From the NCBI RefSeq assembly GCF_033118175.1, contig NC_083693.1, positions 55,049,981 through 55,113,980 of the forward strand: a stretch of DNA of 64,000 nucleotides. The letters are read 5' to 3'. Below are positions 33,195 through 44,424 of the stretch, one piece after another. Origin of the DNA: Dama dama (lineage: Eukaryota > Chordata > Mammalia > Artiodactyla > Cervidae). A program made the translations under genes and the position numbers. Position 1 is the stretch's first letter. Every line of letters starts with the position of its first letter. The notes under the pieces were generated by a model. The model did no database searches. It was not told the DNA's origin and saw only the letters and a program-made list of their open reading frames with translations.

Positions 33195-34620
33195 TTAACT
33201 TGTGATTTTTTTTTAATGTTTTATTTTGAAATAAGTTCAAACTTAGGAAGGGATAGCAAGAATAATACAAAGAATTTCCTTACACATTTCACCCAGAGAT
33301 CCCAGTAGTTTCTCCAAGTGCCCCAGTTATGCACTCTACGGCAAAGAAGACAATCAAGGATCACAATGCACTTAATTCCTATCTGTCTCCAGTCTCCTTC
33401 GATCTCAAACAGTTCATCAGTCCTTCCTTGACCGTTATGATATATCATTTTTTAAGGCTAAAGGTGAGTTTGTAGACTGTATTTCAATTGTGATTTTTAT
33501 GATGCTCACTCATGATAAGACTCAGATTCTAAATATATCATTACTTCAAGGAAACAGATCAAGAGACACATGATGCCAAGTTTTAACAAATATTGATATC
33601 TCTTGACTGAATGAATTATTACTATAATGGTTGCTATAATTTTCAATTGCATTACTTCTTCTACACTTAATAGCATTCTACTATAAAAAAGAACTTTCTC
33701 TTGTCTCTACGTATTTATTCATTCATTTATTCATATCAGTGAGGACTCGGGCTTCCTATTCTATTCAATGTGATAAAATTCATTAGCATCATTATTTTAA
33801 TACTCAAATTGTCCCAGATTTGGCCAGTGAGAGCCCCTTCAAACTGTTTTATATGTCCTTTTCACATGTCCCCATCACTCTTTGACTGTGTCCTTATTTT
33901 CTTATATAAGACATTCTAATCTTATCTTATACTATCCCTGCCCCATGCCCTGAAAACGCACATTTCTCCAGAGAGCCCTAGTTCCTTTTAGTGGAGAGCA
34001 GTGCTTAGAAACCAAGATTTACCTATTAGGTGTGCTCTTTAGTTGGTGGCTCAGATGGTAAAGAATCTGCCTGCAATGTGGGGCCTGGGTTTGATCCCTG
34101 GGTTGGGAAGAGCCCCTGGAGGAGGGCATGGCAACCCACTCCAGTATTCTTACCTGGAGCATCCCCATGGACAGAGGAGCCTGGCGGGCTACAGTCCACG
34201 GGGTCGCAAAGAGTCGGACACGACAGCAACTAAGCACACAGCACAGTGCTCTTTACTACTGAGGTCGTTCAGGCACTCTCGAGTGGACAGAGCAACCACA
34301 TATATGCATGTGTAGATACACACACTTATCTACATACATACATTTTTAGATTTATATTTATTCCTATATCTATATAAATATAGATATAGAAAGTCATGAG
34401 TTCACATCAATATTCGCAGTTCCAACTCAACACTACAAAGTTTACCCTGTATTCTCCCTTTTTATATTAATAACAACCATCTCCAAAAGTAAGACATTTT
34501 ATTCCCATTATCCTCAATCCATCTACTTACGTGCTCATTCCCCGCTGTATGTAGCCAATGTCCTGACCCTCCTGGGCCTCCACCCCCATTGATCTGCTTG
34601 GTTGATCCTTATAATCTCGC
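33195..34620 (-). repeat. Ancient L1M-class LINE 3' region
   Basis: Reverse-strand L1M landmarks occur in order: TTTATTTTGAAATAAGTTC, TACACATTTCACCCAGAGA, CAAACAGTTCATCAGTCC, CAAATTGTCCCAGATTTGGC, CAGTGAGAGCCCCTTCAAAC, CACATGTCCCCATCACTC, GGTTC-like CTAGTTCCTTTTAGTGGAG, TTAGAAACCAAGAT, TCTCGAGTGGACAGAGC, and AGTCATGAGTTCACATCAAT. A Bov-tA interrupts it at 34042-34245. The right-hand limit is uncertain. Confidence 0.72.
34032..34255 (+). mobile_element. Bov-tA SINE with 10-base TSDs
   Basis: The element (34042-34245; GTTGGTGGCTCAGATGG ... AGTCGGACACGACAGC) sits between exact copies of GTGCTCTTTA (34032-34041 and 34246-34255). Removing it and one copy rejoins the ancient L1 sequence (TATTAGGTGTGCTCTTTACT), which confirms the boundaries. 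Confidence 0.97.
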
Positions 34621-35443
34621 ATCTAATTGGACTTAATCTGTGGGAATCCTAAAGGCAACTGTGAGGTTGCTTTCCTATACAGAAGATTTGCACTTACTTC
34701 TCCCAGGAGCCTAGGGCACAATCAGTGTGAGATCATGTAAACTCCCCTACTGAGAATTCTGGCTAATTCAGAAACTTAGGTTAGCAATCTCATACTGCAG
34801 CAAGCCTCAGTCTAAGTCTCCTTATCCCACCATTTACTGCTCTCCTTTTCAATTTCAGTTCTCTGAGTATTTGGCAGAAGACTTTTTTGGAGGGTACAGT
34901 ATTCTTTGCTGGTTTGATTTTATTTTTTGTTTTGTTTTTGTGTTATTTGTCTTTTTGCTTGTTCAGGTGATCTTTGTTTATCTTTTGTTTTCGCCCTTAA
35001 AGACTTCCATTGGCTTCTTGCAATCTCAGGAATGCTTTCAAAGTTAGCCTTCTATTTTATCCAGATTCAGGTGTACTAAGTAGTGGAGCCTTTCAGAGTT
35101 TCCATTTAGTCATAATTTGTCTTTATGTGTCCATATGCTTATCTGAATTGATCGTCTCCTGTGCCTCAAAACTATTAATGCCCCTTGAAACACCTTGGGA
35201 ATCTCTGCTATAGCCTAATTATTATTTCAGTTCAGAAAAAAAGTGAGACAAGAGAAATTATTGGGTAGCACTTTTATTTTTGCTCATATTGGAAAACAGA
35301 GATTCTTTACAGCAGGTTGTGATAAGAATGTCTTTTTTAAAATCTTAAAGATAAAAAGGTTATTAACATTACTTTGATCTATTCCCCTAATTTGACACAA
35401 AGGGAAAATGGAGCCCAAATAGAGAGGAAGAATTCCTACCAAA
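34621..35443. other. No confident assignment
   Basis: May include more of the old LINE on the left. A T-rich low-complexity patch (TTTTATTTTTTGTTTTGTTT) lies at about 34919-34945. No exon or RNA gene seen. Confidence 0.4.
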
Positions 35444-36068
35444 GTATATTGTCACCCTGCTTATTTAACTTATATGCAGAGTACATCATGCAAAATGCCA
35501 GTCTGGATGAAGCACAAGCTGGAATCAAGATTGCCAGGAGAAATATCAATAACCTCAGACACGCAGACAACACCATCCTTATGGCAGAAAGTGAAGAAGA
35601 ACTAAAGAGCCTCTTGATGAAAGTGAAAAAGTTGGCTTAACGCTAAACATTCAGAAAACTAAGATCATGGCATCTGGTCCCATTACTTCATGGCAAATAG
35701 ATGGAGAAACCATGGAAACAGTGAGAAACTTTATTTTGGGGGCCTCCAAAATCGTGGCAGATGGTGACTGCAGCCATGAAAGTAAAAGCCGCTTGCTCCT
35801 TGGAAGAAAAGCTATGACCAACCTAGACAGCATATTAAAAAGCAGAGACATTACTTTGCCGACAAAGGTCCATCTAGTCAAGGCTATGGTTTTTCCAGTA
35901 GTCATGTATGGATGTGAGAGTTGGACTATAAAGGAAGCTGGGCACCAGAGAATTGATGCTTTTGAACTGCGGTATTGGAGGAGACACTTGAGAGTCCGTT
36001 GGACTTCAAGGAGACCAAACCAATCCATCCTAAAGGAAATAAGTCCTGATATTCATTGGAAGGACTGA
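35444..36068 (+). pseudogene. BovB ORF2 C-terminal RT remnant
   Basis: ILSPCLFNLYAEYIMQNASL continues to a catalytic box that reads HADN (35560-35571) instead of YADD, then AESEEELKSLLMKVKKLA with a deletion and stop at 35640. A second open piece (35667-36068) covers the post-catalytic region (HESKSRLLLGRKAMTNLDSI, VMYGCESWTIK, RYWRRHLRVRWTSRRPNQSI). Truncated, frame-shifted and catalytically dead. Confidence 0.93.
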
Positions 36069-36320
36069 TGCTGAAGCTGAAACTCCAATACTTGGCCACC
36101 TGATGCAAAGAACTGACTCACTGGAAAAGACCCTGATGCTGGGAAAGACTGAAGACAGGAGAAGGGGATGACAGAGAATGAGATGGTTGGATGGCATCAG
36201 AGACTTGATGGACATGAGTTTGAGTAAGTCCTAGGAGCTGGTGATGAACAGGGAAGCCTGGCATGCTGCAGTTCATGGAGTTGCAAAGAGTCAGACACGA
36301 CTGAGTGACTGAACTGAACT
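35444..36320 (+). mobile_element. BovB LINE, 5'-truncated
   Basis: Starts inside the RT at TATATTGTCACCCTGCTTAT and ends with CACGACTGAGTGACTGAACT. Roughly 880 bases, collinear with the other BovB copies. No clear target duplications. Confidence 0.95.
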
Positions 36321-36435
36321 CAACTAAATGGCATTTTGGTGAGTTTGCTTAGACTTATTTGGAACTCAGGACTCTGGTCTACTATCCTTAATCTATTTCT
36401 GTCCAATCCTTTTTAAATGAAACTCTATGATTATT
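36321..36435. other. Short unique stretch
   Basis: Nothing recognised. Confidence 0.4.
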
Positions 36436-36439
36436 TTTG

Positions 36440-36970
36440 AAAGTATATTTTAATGTGCTTCCCACTTACTAAAATAATACATGATCATTTTAGAGAAAAA
36501 TTAAATGCATAAAAAGTATTTCAAACCTTATTTATAATCCTACTGCCTGGAGATAAATACTGTTAACATTTAGGGGTTTTTAATGCTTACATCCTTTATT
36601 TTCATAGCTGAGATCATACCATATAGTTTTGCATCTTTTTTTCACATATCATTAAAATTTCCTCACCTCATTAAAATCTCTTCATAAGCATTATTTTTGA
36701 TGCTACATAATATTTCATCATATGGATGTACTTAAGTATAGTGAACTATTCACCTTCACTAAATATTTAGATTGTCCCCCTTTTTCCTATTATATATAAT
36801 GTTCTAAAGAACATTATTTTTACTCAATATTAGTTCACACCAATAATTATTCCCTAAAAACAGATTCTTAGAAGCAGATGTTCTAGGTCAAAGGATGTGA
36901 ATGTAACTAAGATTCCTGATATATACTGCCAAATTACTTTCTAAAAAGACAGTAACAATTTGTGCTACAA
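36440..36970 (-). repeat. Ancient LINE-like repeat, family unassigned
   Basis: GCCTGGAGATAAATACTGTTAACATTTAGG, CATATCATTAAAATTTCC, GATGCTACATAATATTTCATC, ATGGATGTACTTAAG, CAGATTCTTAGAAGCAGATGTTCTAGGTCAAAGGATGTG and TACTGCCAAATTACTTTC match a mammalian interspersed sequence I know as recurrent and LINE-like. I do not assign a subfamily, and the orientation is a best guess. Confidence 0.5.
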
Positions 36971-37214
36971 ATTATGGGTTTAAGAAAGCTGGTCTTATCA
37001 TGTCCTTTCCATGGTTCTTCCATATGGGTTTGACCATTCTCAAGCATTCTTCTTCATTACTAAAGTTCCAAGTTAAAGGGTTCTTGAATTATGGAGTGGA
37101 GCCTGGGGATATCATGGATAGCCCTCCAACTAGATATACCTTGCAAGAATGACCTTGGAGTGCCTGAAAAGCCCTGCTTATGCTGAATGGCCTTCTTCCC
37201 TTCTTAGCAGCAGT

Positions 37215-37375
37215 AAGATCTTATGGGGAAACCACAGGTTCTGGAGTTAGACATACCTGTCCCATTCCAACTACCTGTGTAATCTTGAGTAAGAGAGATA
37301 AAACCTGACTTATTTTCCTTATCTGTAGAATGGACTATTGATGCCTTTCTGATTACAAGGATTAAAGGTAAAGTT
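37215..37375 (+). repeat. MIR SINE remnant
   Basis: GGTTCTGGAGTTAGACATACC, TAATCTTGAGTAAGAGAG, TTTTCCTTATCTGTAGAATGG and ATTACAAGGATTAAAGG are in MIR order. Confidence 0.75.
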
Positions 37376-37794
37376 TCCTGATACTTCTTTATCCCCTAAT
37401 TATGCCTCTCCATCAAGTTTGAATATCTACCCTTAAGACGATTTCATGAGCTAGATAAAATAGGACAAGCTTCTTATACAGGTCACAGTCTCCACACATC
37501 AGTTAGTATACACAGCATTCTACCACATATATGACAGGTGAGTTTATATATGGGATGCTTACATTTTGTAATGTAACAGCATGAAAGCAAAGCATGGAAC
37601 TTTGAAAGGACTGGCCTAGGAGAGAAGGCAGCCAGGATACAGAAGCCAAAATAGAAAGGTTTCACAAGATACTTGATCATGTTTTAAATGATCAGATCAG
37701 GTTGCTCTACCCAGGAATACAGAAGTACCTGGCAAGCAGTTAACTATTTATTGCAATCTCACCCATGGTTGTACATCTACTATTTTTAAGCTTT
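37376..37794. other. Unique sequence, no feature recognised
   Basis: Nothing assignable seen. Confidence 0.4.
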
Positions 37795-37905
37795 AAGAGC
37801 TTCACCCAGACCTACTAAAGTGGAACTTTGTGGGATGGAGCCCAGGTATCTGTATTTTTTTAAAGCTCCTAAGCTGATTCTGATTCACTGCCAAGCTTGA
37901 GGTTT
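37795..37905 (+). repeat. MER5-like DNA transposon fragment
   Basis: TTCACCCAGACCTACTAAAG, GGGATGGAGCCCAGGTATCTG, TTTAAAGCTCCTAAGCTGATTCTGATTCACTGCCAAGC resembles the 3' half of MER5A ('ggcctgggcatc...aaagctccccaggtgattctaa'). Confidence 0.6.
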
Positions 37906-37924
37906 AATGGATAACGTGGTTCAT

Positions 37925-38095
37925 AGATTCTGGAATGAAAGAACTGGAAATAGTCATCTAAACCTTTAATTAAACACCCTTGATTTATAGATTAGGAACT
38001 AAGGCCTACAGAGGTTCAATTACTTGCTAAATATCACTTAGTTTGGTAATAACAGGACGAAAATGTAGAATTCTAGCACACTGCCAGAATGTCTT
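37925..38095 (-). repeat. MIR-like remnant
   Basis: GATTTATAGATTAGGAACTAAGGCC, TACAGAGGTTCAATTACTTGC and ATATCACTTAGTTTGG correspond to the reverse-strand MIR core. Confidence 0.6.
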
Positions 38096-38599
38096 AAAGA
38101 AGCTTATTAGATAGAAGACAAACATCTCATAAAATGCAAAAATCAATTTTTGAAAGCAATTACTGCCATTTGGCAAGGGGTTGTTACTGCTCTCATTTTT
38201 AAATTATCATATTTCATACTGTACATATGGGCAGGATGAAGAAATTGGATCTCAGTTCTCACCTGGATGGAGGGCCAAAAAACACTTGCCTTGCTATTTG
38301 CTCTCCCCCAGGAAGCGAGCAATGGTTGCTGCAATGCAGAATCTTTGTTAGTTCTCCTCAGTGCACTAAGTTCTCTTAACTGTTGGCTTTTAAAGCTGAA
38401 ACTGTAATGGTTGAGGTGTAACTGTTGTCAGAAAGGTTCTCCATGAGCTGCCATTTCCAAAACTCATTTTAATTTCTAAAATGTAATTGCTATTGTTACC
38501 ATGAACATTGTGAAGACTCTCTCCCTTAACATATACTGTTTCTTCTTTAGATATTGGGGAAAAGGTGAATGTTGACTGTTGATTAGGTATGATGATCTT
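38096..38599. other. Unique sequence, no feature recognised
   Basis: Nothing assignable seen. Confidence 0.4.
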
Positions 38600-38764
38600 A
38601 AAGAACTTGGGTGGAGAGGGAGGTGGGAGGGGGGATCGGGATGGGGAATACATGTAACTCCATGGCTGATTCATGTTAATGTATGACAAAACCCACTTCA
38701 ATATTGTAAAGTAATTAGCCTCCAACTAATACAAATAAATGAAAAAAAAAAAGAACTTGGGTGG
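38600..38764 (+). mobile_element. 135-bp L1 3'-end insertion with 15-base TSDs
   Basis: The insert (38615-38749) is only the tip of a ruminant L1: AGAGGGAGGTGGGAGG, GGGATGGGGAATACATG, TCCATGGCTGATTCATG, ATTAGCCTCCAACTAATAC and an A-tail. The exact 15-base repeat AAAGAACTTGGGTGG lies at 38600-38614 and 38750-38764. Confidence 0.96.
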
Positions 38765-40470
38765 TAAAAGACCTTAAGCAAACCAGTTTTTTTACAGTTT
38801 AATTTTGACTATGGATGGCCTACTAATGAACTTTTAATCACATCATTAATGAAGTCTTAACTATGGCTTTGTTTTAACTTTTAACAGTTTCCAGAAAAAA
38901 ACATCTAACCATACAAAAATGCCTTGCTAATTTTTATTCCTCTGGGGCCATGTGGGGAAGAGCTGGGTCCTAAAATATTGCTTAAAGGCCTTGAGTTCAC
39001 AGCTGACATGTTCTTAACATTTAGAGTGATTCTAGAGACCCTTGGTATCTAGTGCTACAGTTCCTTCTTGCAGTGTTTTTCTTGGATTGGATTTACAGCC
39101 AACTGGTTGTAATTGACCCTCTACTGGGACAAGTTAGGATATGAGCATATGACTCTCCTTTAAAAAAAAAAAAAAGAGCAAGAGAGAGTGACCAAGAAAA
39201 AAAATCACCGTTGATATTTATCTTAAACTTCCTTCATTTCCAGCTTCTCTGGCAGCAAGTCAAACTGCTGTCATAAAATAGAACTCTCAGTGAAAGGGTT
39301 TCTTAGAGAAAGGGCATAGTACTGCATGCAGAACCACACAGGAGAAAGTATAATAGAAAAGACAAGCAGTTTCTGTCTGGTAGGGCGCATAGCACCTGAG
39401 TTTTGTCACAAAAGTGGGATTTGTTACCTGAGATTCCAGGCTGGCACTTCCCCATAGGAAAACTCTTCATAAACAGTCAAAGGACAATGGGGACACTGAA
39501 AATCACTATCAATTCTTTAAAAAAAGCAAAGGCCTGTCCAATTACACAAGCCCTCCCAGCCCCAACTGCATTGTTTTCAGCACTCCATGGAACTGTCCCC
39601 AGTTCTCTCCATGGAACCGATTGGTGGATCTTTTTCTATTTACTCATTTAGGAGGACACCTTCATAAAGAAAGAAAAACTAATTAAGGCTTTACACACTA
39701 AATGAGAGCCTGAAATTCTTTTCTGTTTAACCTATCATGGTTGGTTTTGAGGAAAGAGAAAAATGAAACAGAAATAATTCTGTATTTGGCACACAGCATG
39801 CTTACAGATTCATCCCCCAAGAAGTCTTCCCTATCATGGCCACTATACAAACTGCAAAGTACTGATTTGTAAGAATCTAAAGTTAGCCATGTCCCAAGCT
39901 TTTTAACTTTATGGTCAGTAGGATGGGAGTTCCCATCCCCATGTGCTGGAAAACAAATCAGTGCAAATCACTCTATCCAAAAGCATACAGTTTTTCCTTC
40001 AAATGGAATCTTTTAAAAAGCTAACTCAATCTGAAGTCTGTTTTATGTAAAAGTTCTAATAATATAAACAGTCAAATGAGCATGTTTAGTCATTAGCACT
40101 GAAACCCACCTGGGTATGAACAAGGAGGGTTACTTTCTCTACGGAGAGGTTGATCACAATTGGAGTTGGGCCATCTATCAGATGGCTGAACAACATGGAC
40201 CAGAAGTGGGAAGACTGTTAATGGGGACTGCTTGATGCAAGGCTTCAGCTCATCTCAGTTTTGGCTCCTCACCTTCACACTCAGCTTTATAGTTTGTGAG
40301 ACTGAAGCAGGCAAGAGGTGCCTGACACAAGGCATTATGACCTTGGCTGCTTGTTTGGAGAAGGGTACATGGAAGCAATGCCTTGCCACCACTGACTTCA
40401 GAAAGCATTTCTTAAGCACTTTGCTCTATTATGACAATCTTCACCCTCTAGTAATAAAAAGAACCAAGAA
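38765..40470. other. Unique sequence, about 1.7 kb
   Basis: An A-run near 39160-39174 without an attached element. No exon or RNA gene seen. Confidence 0.4.
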
Positions 40471-40474
40471 ATTT

Positions 40475-40710
40475 TGAGTGCTTCATTGTGCTAAGGCCTT
40501 ACCAGCATTACTTCGTTAATTCCTCATCACAGCACTCTGGATGGGAAGTAATACTATTATTCCCTTATAGTAATACTATCACAGAGGGAGAAACTAAGGT
40601 TTGAAAAAGTTAAGTAGCGTGCCCCAAGATCACACAGCCAGAAGGGCTCAAATTTAAAACTGGGCCTACCTATTTTAAAGTCCAAGCTCTTCACCACCAC
40701 ACAATACAAG
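40475..40710 (-). repeat. MIR SINE remnant
   Basis: TGTGCTAAGGCCTTACCAGC, GTTAATTCCTCATCACAGCA, GGGAGAAACTAAGG, AAAAGTTAAGTAGC, CCCCAAGATCACACAGCCAG and CAAGCTCTTCACCACC are the reverse MIR core and head, unusually complete. Confidence 0.82.
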
Positions 40711-43700
40711 GAAGTTAACGGTCTCTCCAAGCTGCTCTCTCCTACCCTGGGCTCTTCCCTCACACAGCAGAAACACCGAGGCAGAAGGATGCCCACTCAG
40801 GAGAGACAGAAAGAATCGACTGCTTTGGGGCGTGTTCCAGGAACCTCAGTGCCCAGGACTCAGCATACTTTAAGTGGGGCCTATGTTTGACTTGACAAGA
40901 TCCTTATAAGATCTGGGCAACATATCCCATTTCTACAGAAGTGGTATAGTAGTTGGGTGTTCTGTCAGTGGTTTCTCCATTTCTCATGTAGCAAGAGATC
41001 AAGTGATTCTTTTTCATATAAAGCAATATGAAAACAACATTGGCGATTTATTAACATATATATGCGTGAGGTCTTAGACTGGGGGAATGAAATGGCATCA
41101 ATAATTATATGATCCTCGCAAACCTAACCACCTGTGGGTGGAACCGTCTACCTCCCTATGGATAAAACCCCTATGTTGATGGGCCAGAGAAGTCATATCC
41201 TCGATTCCCAGGGTATTAAGAATAGCTCTGTTCTTTGGTCACTTACTCCGAGAAAGGAGCCTTTTTTTACATCTGGTTCAAGCCCTGAGTCAGCAACTGG
41301 CCACATAAGCTCAAGGTATGCTAAGGAGAAACCATTAACCATGCAAACTAGCCCCAAATGGCTTTTCTGATTACTTGCTAGCATGCAGGTGGCTTGGAGA
41401 AGAGGACTGCAATTCTAGAATGTTAGTTTTTGTAGTATGAGAAAATCATAACTTTTTTTTTTTTCCAGGAACTTGTTTTGCCACAGATTTAAGGCAGTAA
41501 TTTGTTACAGGCAAGACATTTCTAGGGGCTGCGTTATCGAAGCTAGAATCATCAAGAAATTCTATCAGAAGACACAATGTTTAAGTATAGGTCTAATTAC
41601 CGCAATCATTTCTTTTTTGTTTCCTTTGCAGAGATCCACTTAATCCCATCTCTTAGTGTGGGCACAAGCTGACAGTTGCATGACAAGGAATGTTTCCCTT
41701 TGTAAAAAACCCACTTCCTTTCTATGTAGTTTTAGCCTAATTGAAATGTTTCCTATTAAGCTCAATCAAGGCAGCAATTATCTAATTACTCACTTATGCT
41801 TTTCCAGCCAAAAATTTGCCTATGCTGGTATATCAGAATGAGGGAGAACATACTTATTATTGCTCTTACATTTTCCTGTTTGGCTTCAGACAACAATCAG
41901 AAACATTTACTTCTAGCTCACCAGAATATATCTAATTAATACTGCTATTTTCTATAAAATTGTGTCACTGCAAGCTACAGCCCAGTGCCAAATGTGACCC
42001 TGGCTACGAAATATGCTTTAAAAGGCTTGTGGTTATGCTACATGAATGGCGTCATTGGAGAAGGGTAATAAGGAAAGAGGGTAGTGAAAACAAATCACAA
42101 ACATATATTCAATCATTTCAAAGCCATGAGTTTTATGGCTTTACAAAATAAAAAGTGAATCACAGATTTAATTGAGAAAATAATTTTTATAGCATCACTT
42201 TAAAGAAAGATGTATCCTGCATGTCTGGATTTTCTCCTGATACAAATCCCTTAGGTCTCAAGATGATCACAACCAGTCAACAACACAGGTGGTCCACACT
42301 TTTTGGGTATAAATTAGAGACATATATCATTAAAACCAGAATTAATTTTAGAGTTAGTGACCCTATGAGGTCACTCCTGATTAACTCCATTTCGATTGAG
42401 GTTGTACCAAAACACAACGGACAAATTGGGTATGAAAGATTGATATTTTCATTTCCAGACAATAAATTTTATCATTTTCATCAAAAATACTAACAAATGT
42501 GGGACCAATACAACTCTCTATATGAAAAAAACATTCCCTGGAAAACTTGTGTCCCTCTGGGTGAATTTGTCAGGAAGGACAGGAACACTTCATCAATCCC
42601 CCAAATGTGACCACTTGACAGTCTTTCACCTAAGTTTACCGTAAGCCCAGAAAATGACTACACTCCATGAGAATTACAACAACAAAATAAGTCTACAAGG
42701 AGAACAGTTCATTTACTGGAAGGAGGTGAGTTTTTGCATTGAATTGGTAAACGGAAGAGCTTCTTTTCACTTACACATAATGATGAATGAGACATACACA
42801 ATATTAGTAACCTCAGAGATAACAAGTTCTGTTCAAAGAGGACATCTCAGTTTCTAATAACTGATTTCTCTTAGTTATGCTCTGAGTGATGACTGACTAA
42901 TAAATTAAACCTGAGTGGTCAGACATTTCCGGGTGGGGGAGATGTTGTTCTCCAAACCAAGTTAGGTCACCTGCTTCTCAGGTTGGAAAGAAGTTCAGAA
43001 AAAGAAAATGCATTATATCTTAAAGGTGGTCCCAAAGATTCCACGTCTTGCTCTGTTTATTTCCTTCAGGAGAGGAAGGAAGCACAAAAGGCACAGAGAA
43101 AGGAAGGAATCAATTTCTTTGCAGGAATGGGGGAAATAACCAGACATTTCCCTTTCACTGGTCCTTACTAAAGAACTTGGAAATTTGTGAAGAATTCAAT
43201 AAAACGGTTGGAGAATGAATTTCGTTTCTTCATGTGCATGTTCATTGAAGAGGACAAGATAAGTATCCACATTCTGTCTGCAGTTGACTCATCCCCACTG
43301 TTCCCTGACCAAGCAGCTTTACAGACTGGAAACAAGGTGTAAGTCCACCTTACAAGAGGCAGAACATGAGCCTGGGGCATGAGGTGAATCGTCTGAGAAC
43401 AGACACATAGAGACCAGCACTCTCCTACCTGTCTAGATCTGCTTGCAGCTGACCCTGAGCAGCACCAGGGCCGTGAAGGCAAGTACACTAAACCTACCAG
43501 GACCTCTTACATACACGGGCCCATGGACCTCCTGCTTAGTGTTCAGCAATAAATAAAAGGAAACAAGCCATTAAACCAAGTGGTCCTTGTGTTGAGCATT
43601 ATAGAGCTCTTGAAACTTTCAAATTGAGTCACTATTGCCTTTATTTTCCCTCTGACTTTGTACCAGTTCTCATATTTCTATCCTCCCTCCACTGCAATAA

Positions 43701-44206
43701 TTCAATAGAACTAATTAGGTCTTTAAAAATAGCTACATAAGCAAATGACTGAAGTTCTCCTTCCGTTTTCCCTAATGCTGGGCAAATGGCTTCTCAAGTT
43801 TGTCTGAAATGATACTCTCGAAGGTCTGTCCTGGGTCTTCTGTTGGGATCTCTTCTTTTGATGTCTCATTATACTTCCCAAAGTGTGTTGAAGTGTGCTA
43901 TTTAATTCAGCTTAAAGTAACAGTGGCTGGCAAGGCTTAAGATCACAGAAATTTAACACTAACTTTTACTAAAGAGTAAATATCTCACAGTTTCTTAATT
44001 GTAATTATGGATTATATATATGCTTATTCTAAATTTTCCATTTGTGAATTATTTTCCTATCTTGTGCAATTTTAATATCTGATTGGTCTGTCAGTTATTT
44101 TGTTCCTAAGGCCTTTAGTTTTCTATAATGGTAAAGACTTTGGAAGAGAGAATATGGAGAAAAGCATTATTTACCTTCCAGTTTTCTAAAAGTGCAAATT
44201 AATCAT
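40711..44206. other. Repeat-poor unique sequence, about 3.5 kb
   Basis: No mobile element of any age is recognised. 41730-41800 is rich in homeodomain-type words (CCTAATTGAAA, GCAATTATCTAATTACTC). A splice-acceptor-like TTTGTTTCCTTTGCAGAG lies at 41617-41634, with no supportable exon after it. Weak frames here show no domain. Confidence 0.4.
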
Positions 44207-44424
44207 TGGTGCCTTCTGGAACCCACCTTCCTCAGCATGGCTGCTGGCCCTGTCGTGAGCCAGGAGCAGCTGTCGGGTGGTGGGGAGCATGGCCTCTCCA
44301 CAACACCTCACGGGAGTGCAGAGCAGCAGCAGAGGCCATTCAGGCTTCAGGGAGTTGGAGGTCTGTGAGGTGCACCACAGGGCCGGCAGCCATGCTGAGG
44401 AAAGCGCGTTCTGGAAGACACTGG
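44207..44424. repeat. Long imperfect inverted repeat (hairpin)
   Basis: The left arm 44207-44257 and right arm 44373-44424 are reverse complements at 41 of 51 positions, including 17 consecutive matches through TTCCTCAGCATGGCTGC. A loop of 115 bases separates them. The region is GC-richer than its neighbours. No known repeat family is recognised. It could be a relic of a DNA transposon, a short inverted duplication or a structured transcript. Confidence 0.75.

Noticed and set aside
41617..41841. Splice-acceptor-like tract followed by a short open frame
   Set aside because: A single acceptor motif without a donor, a conserved frame or homology is expected by chance at this length.
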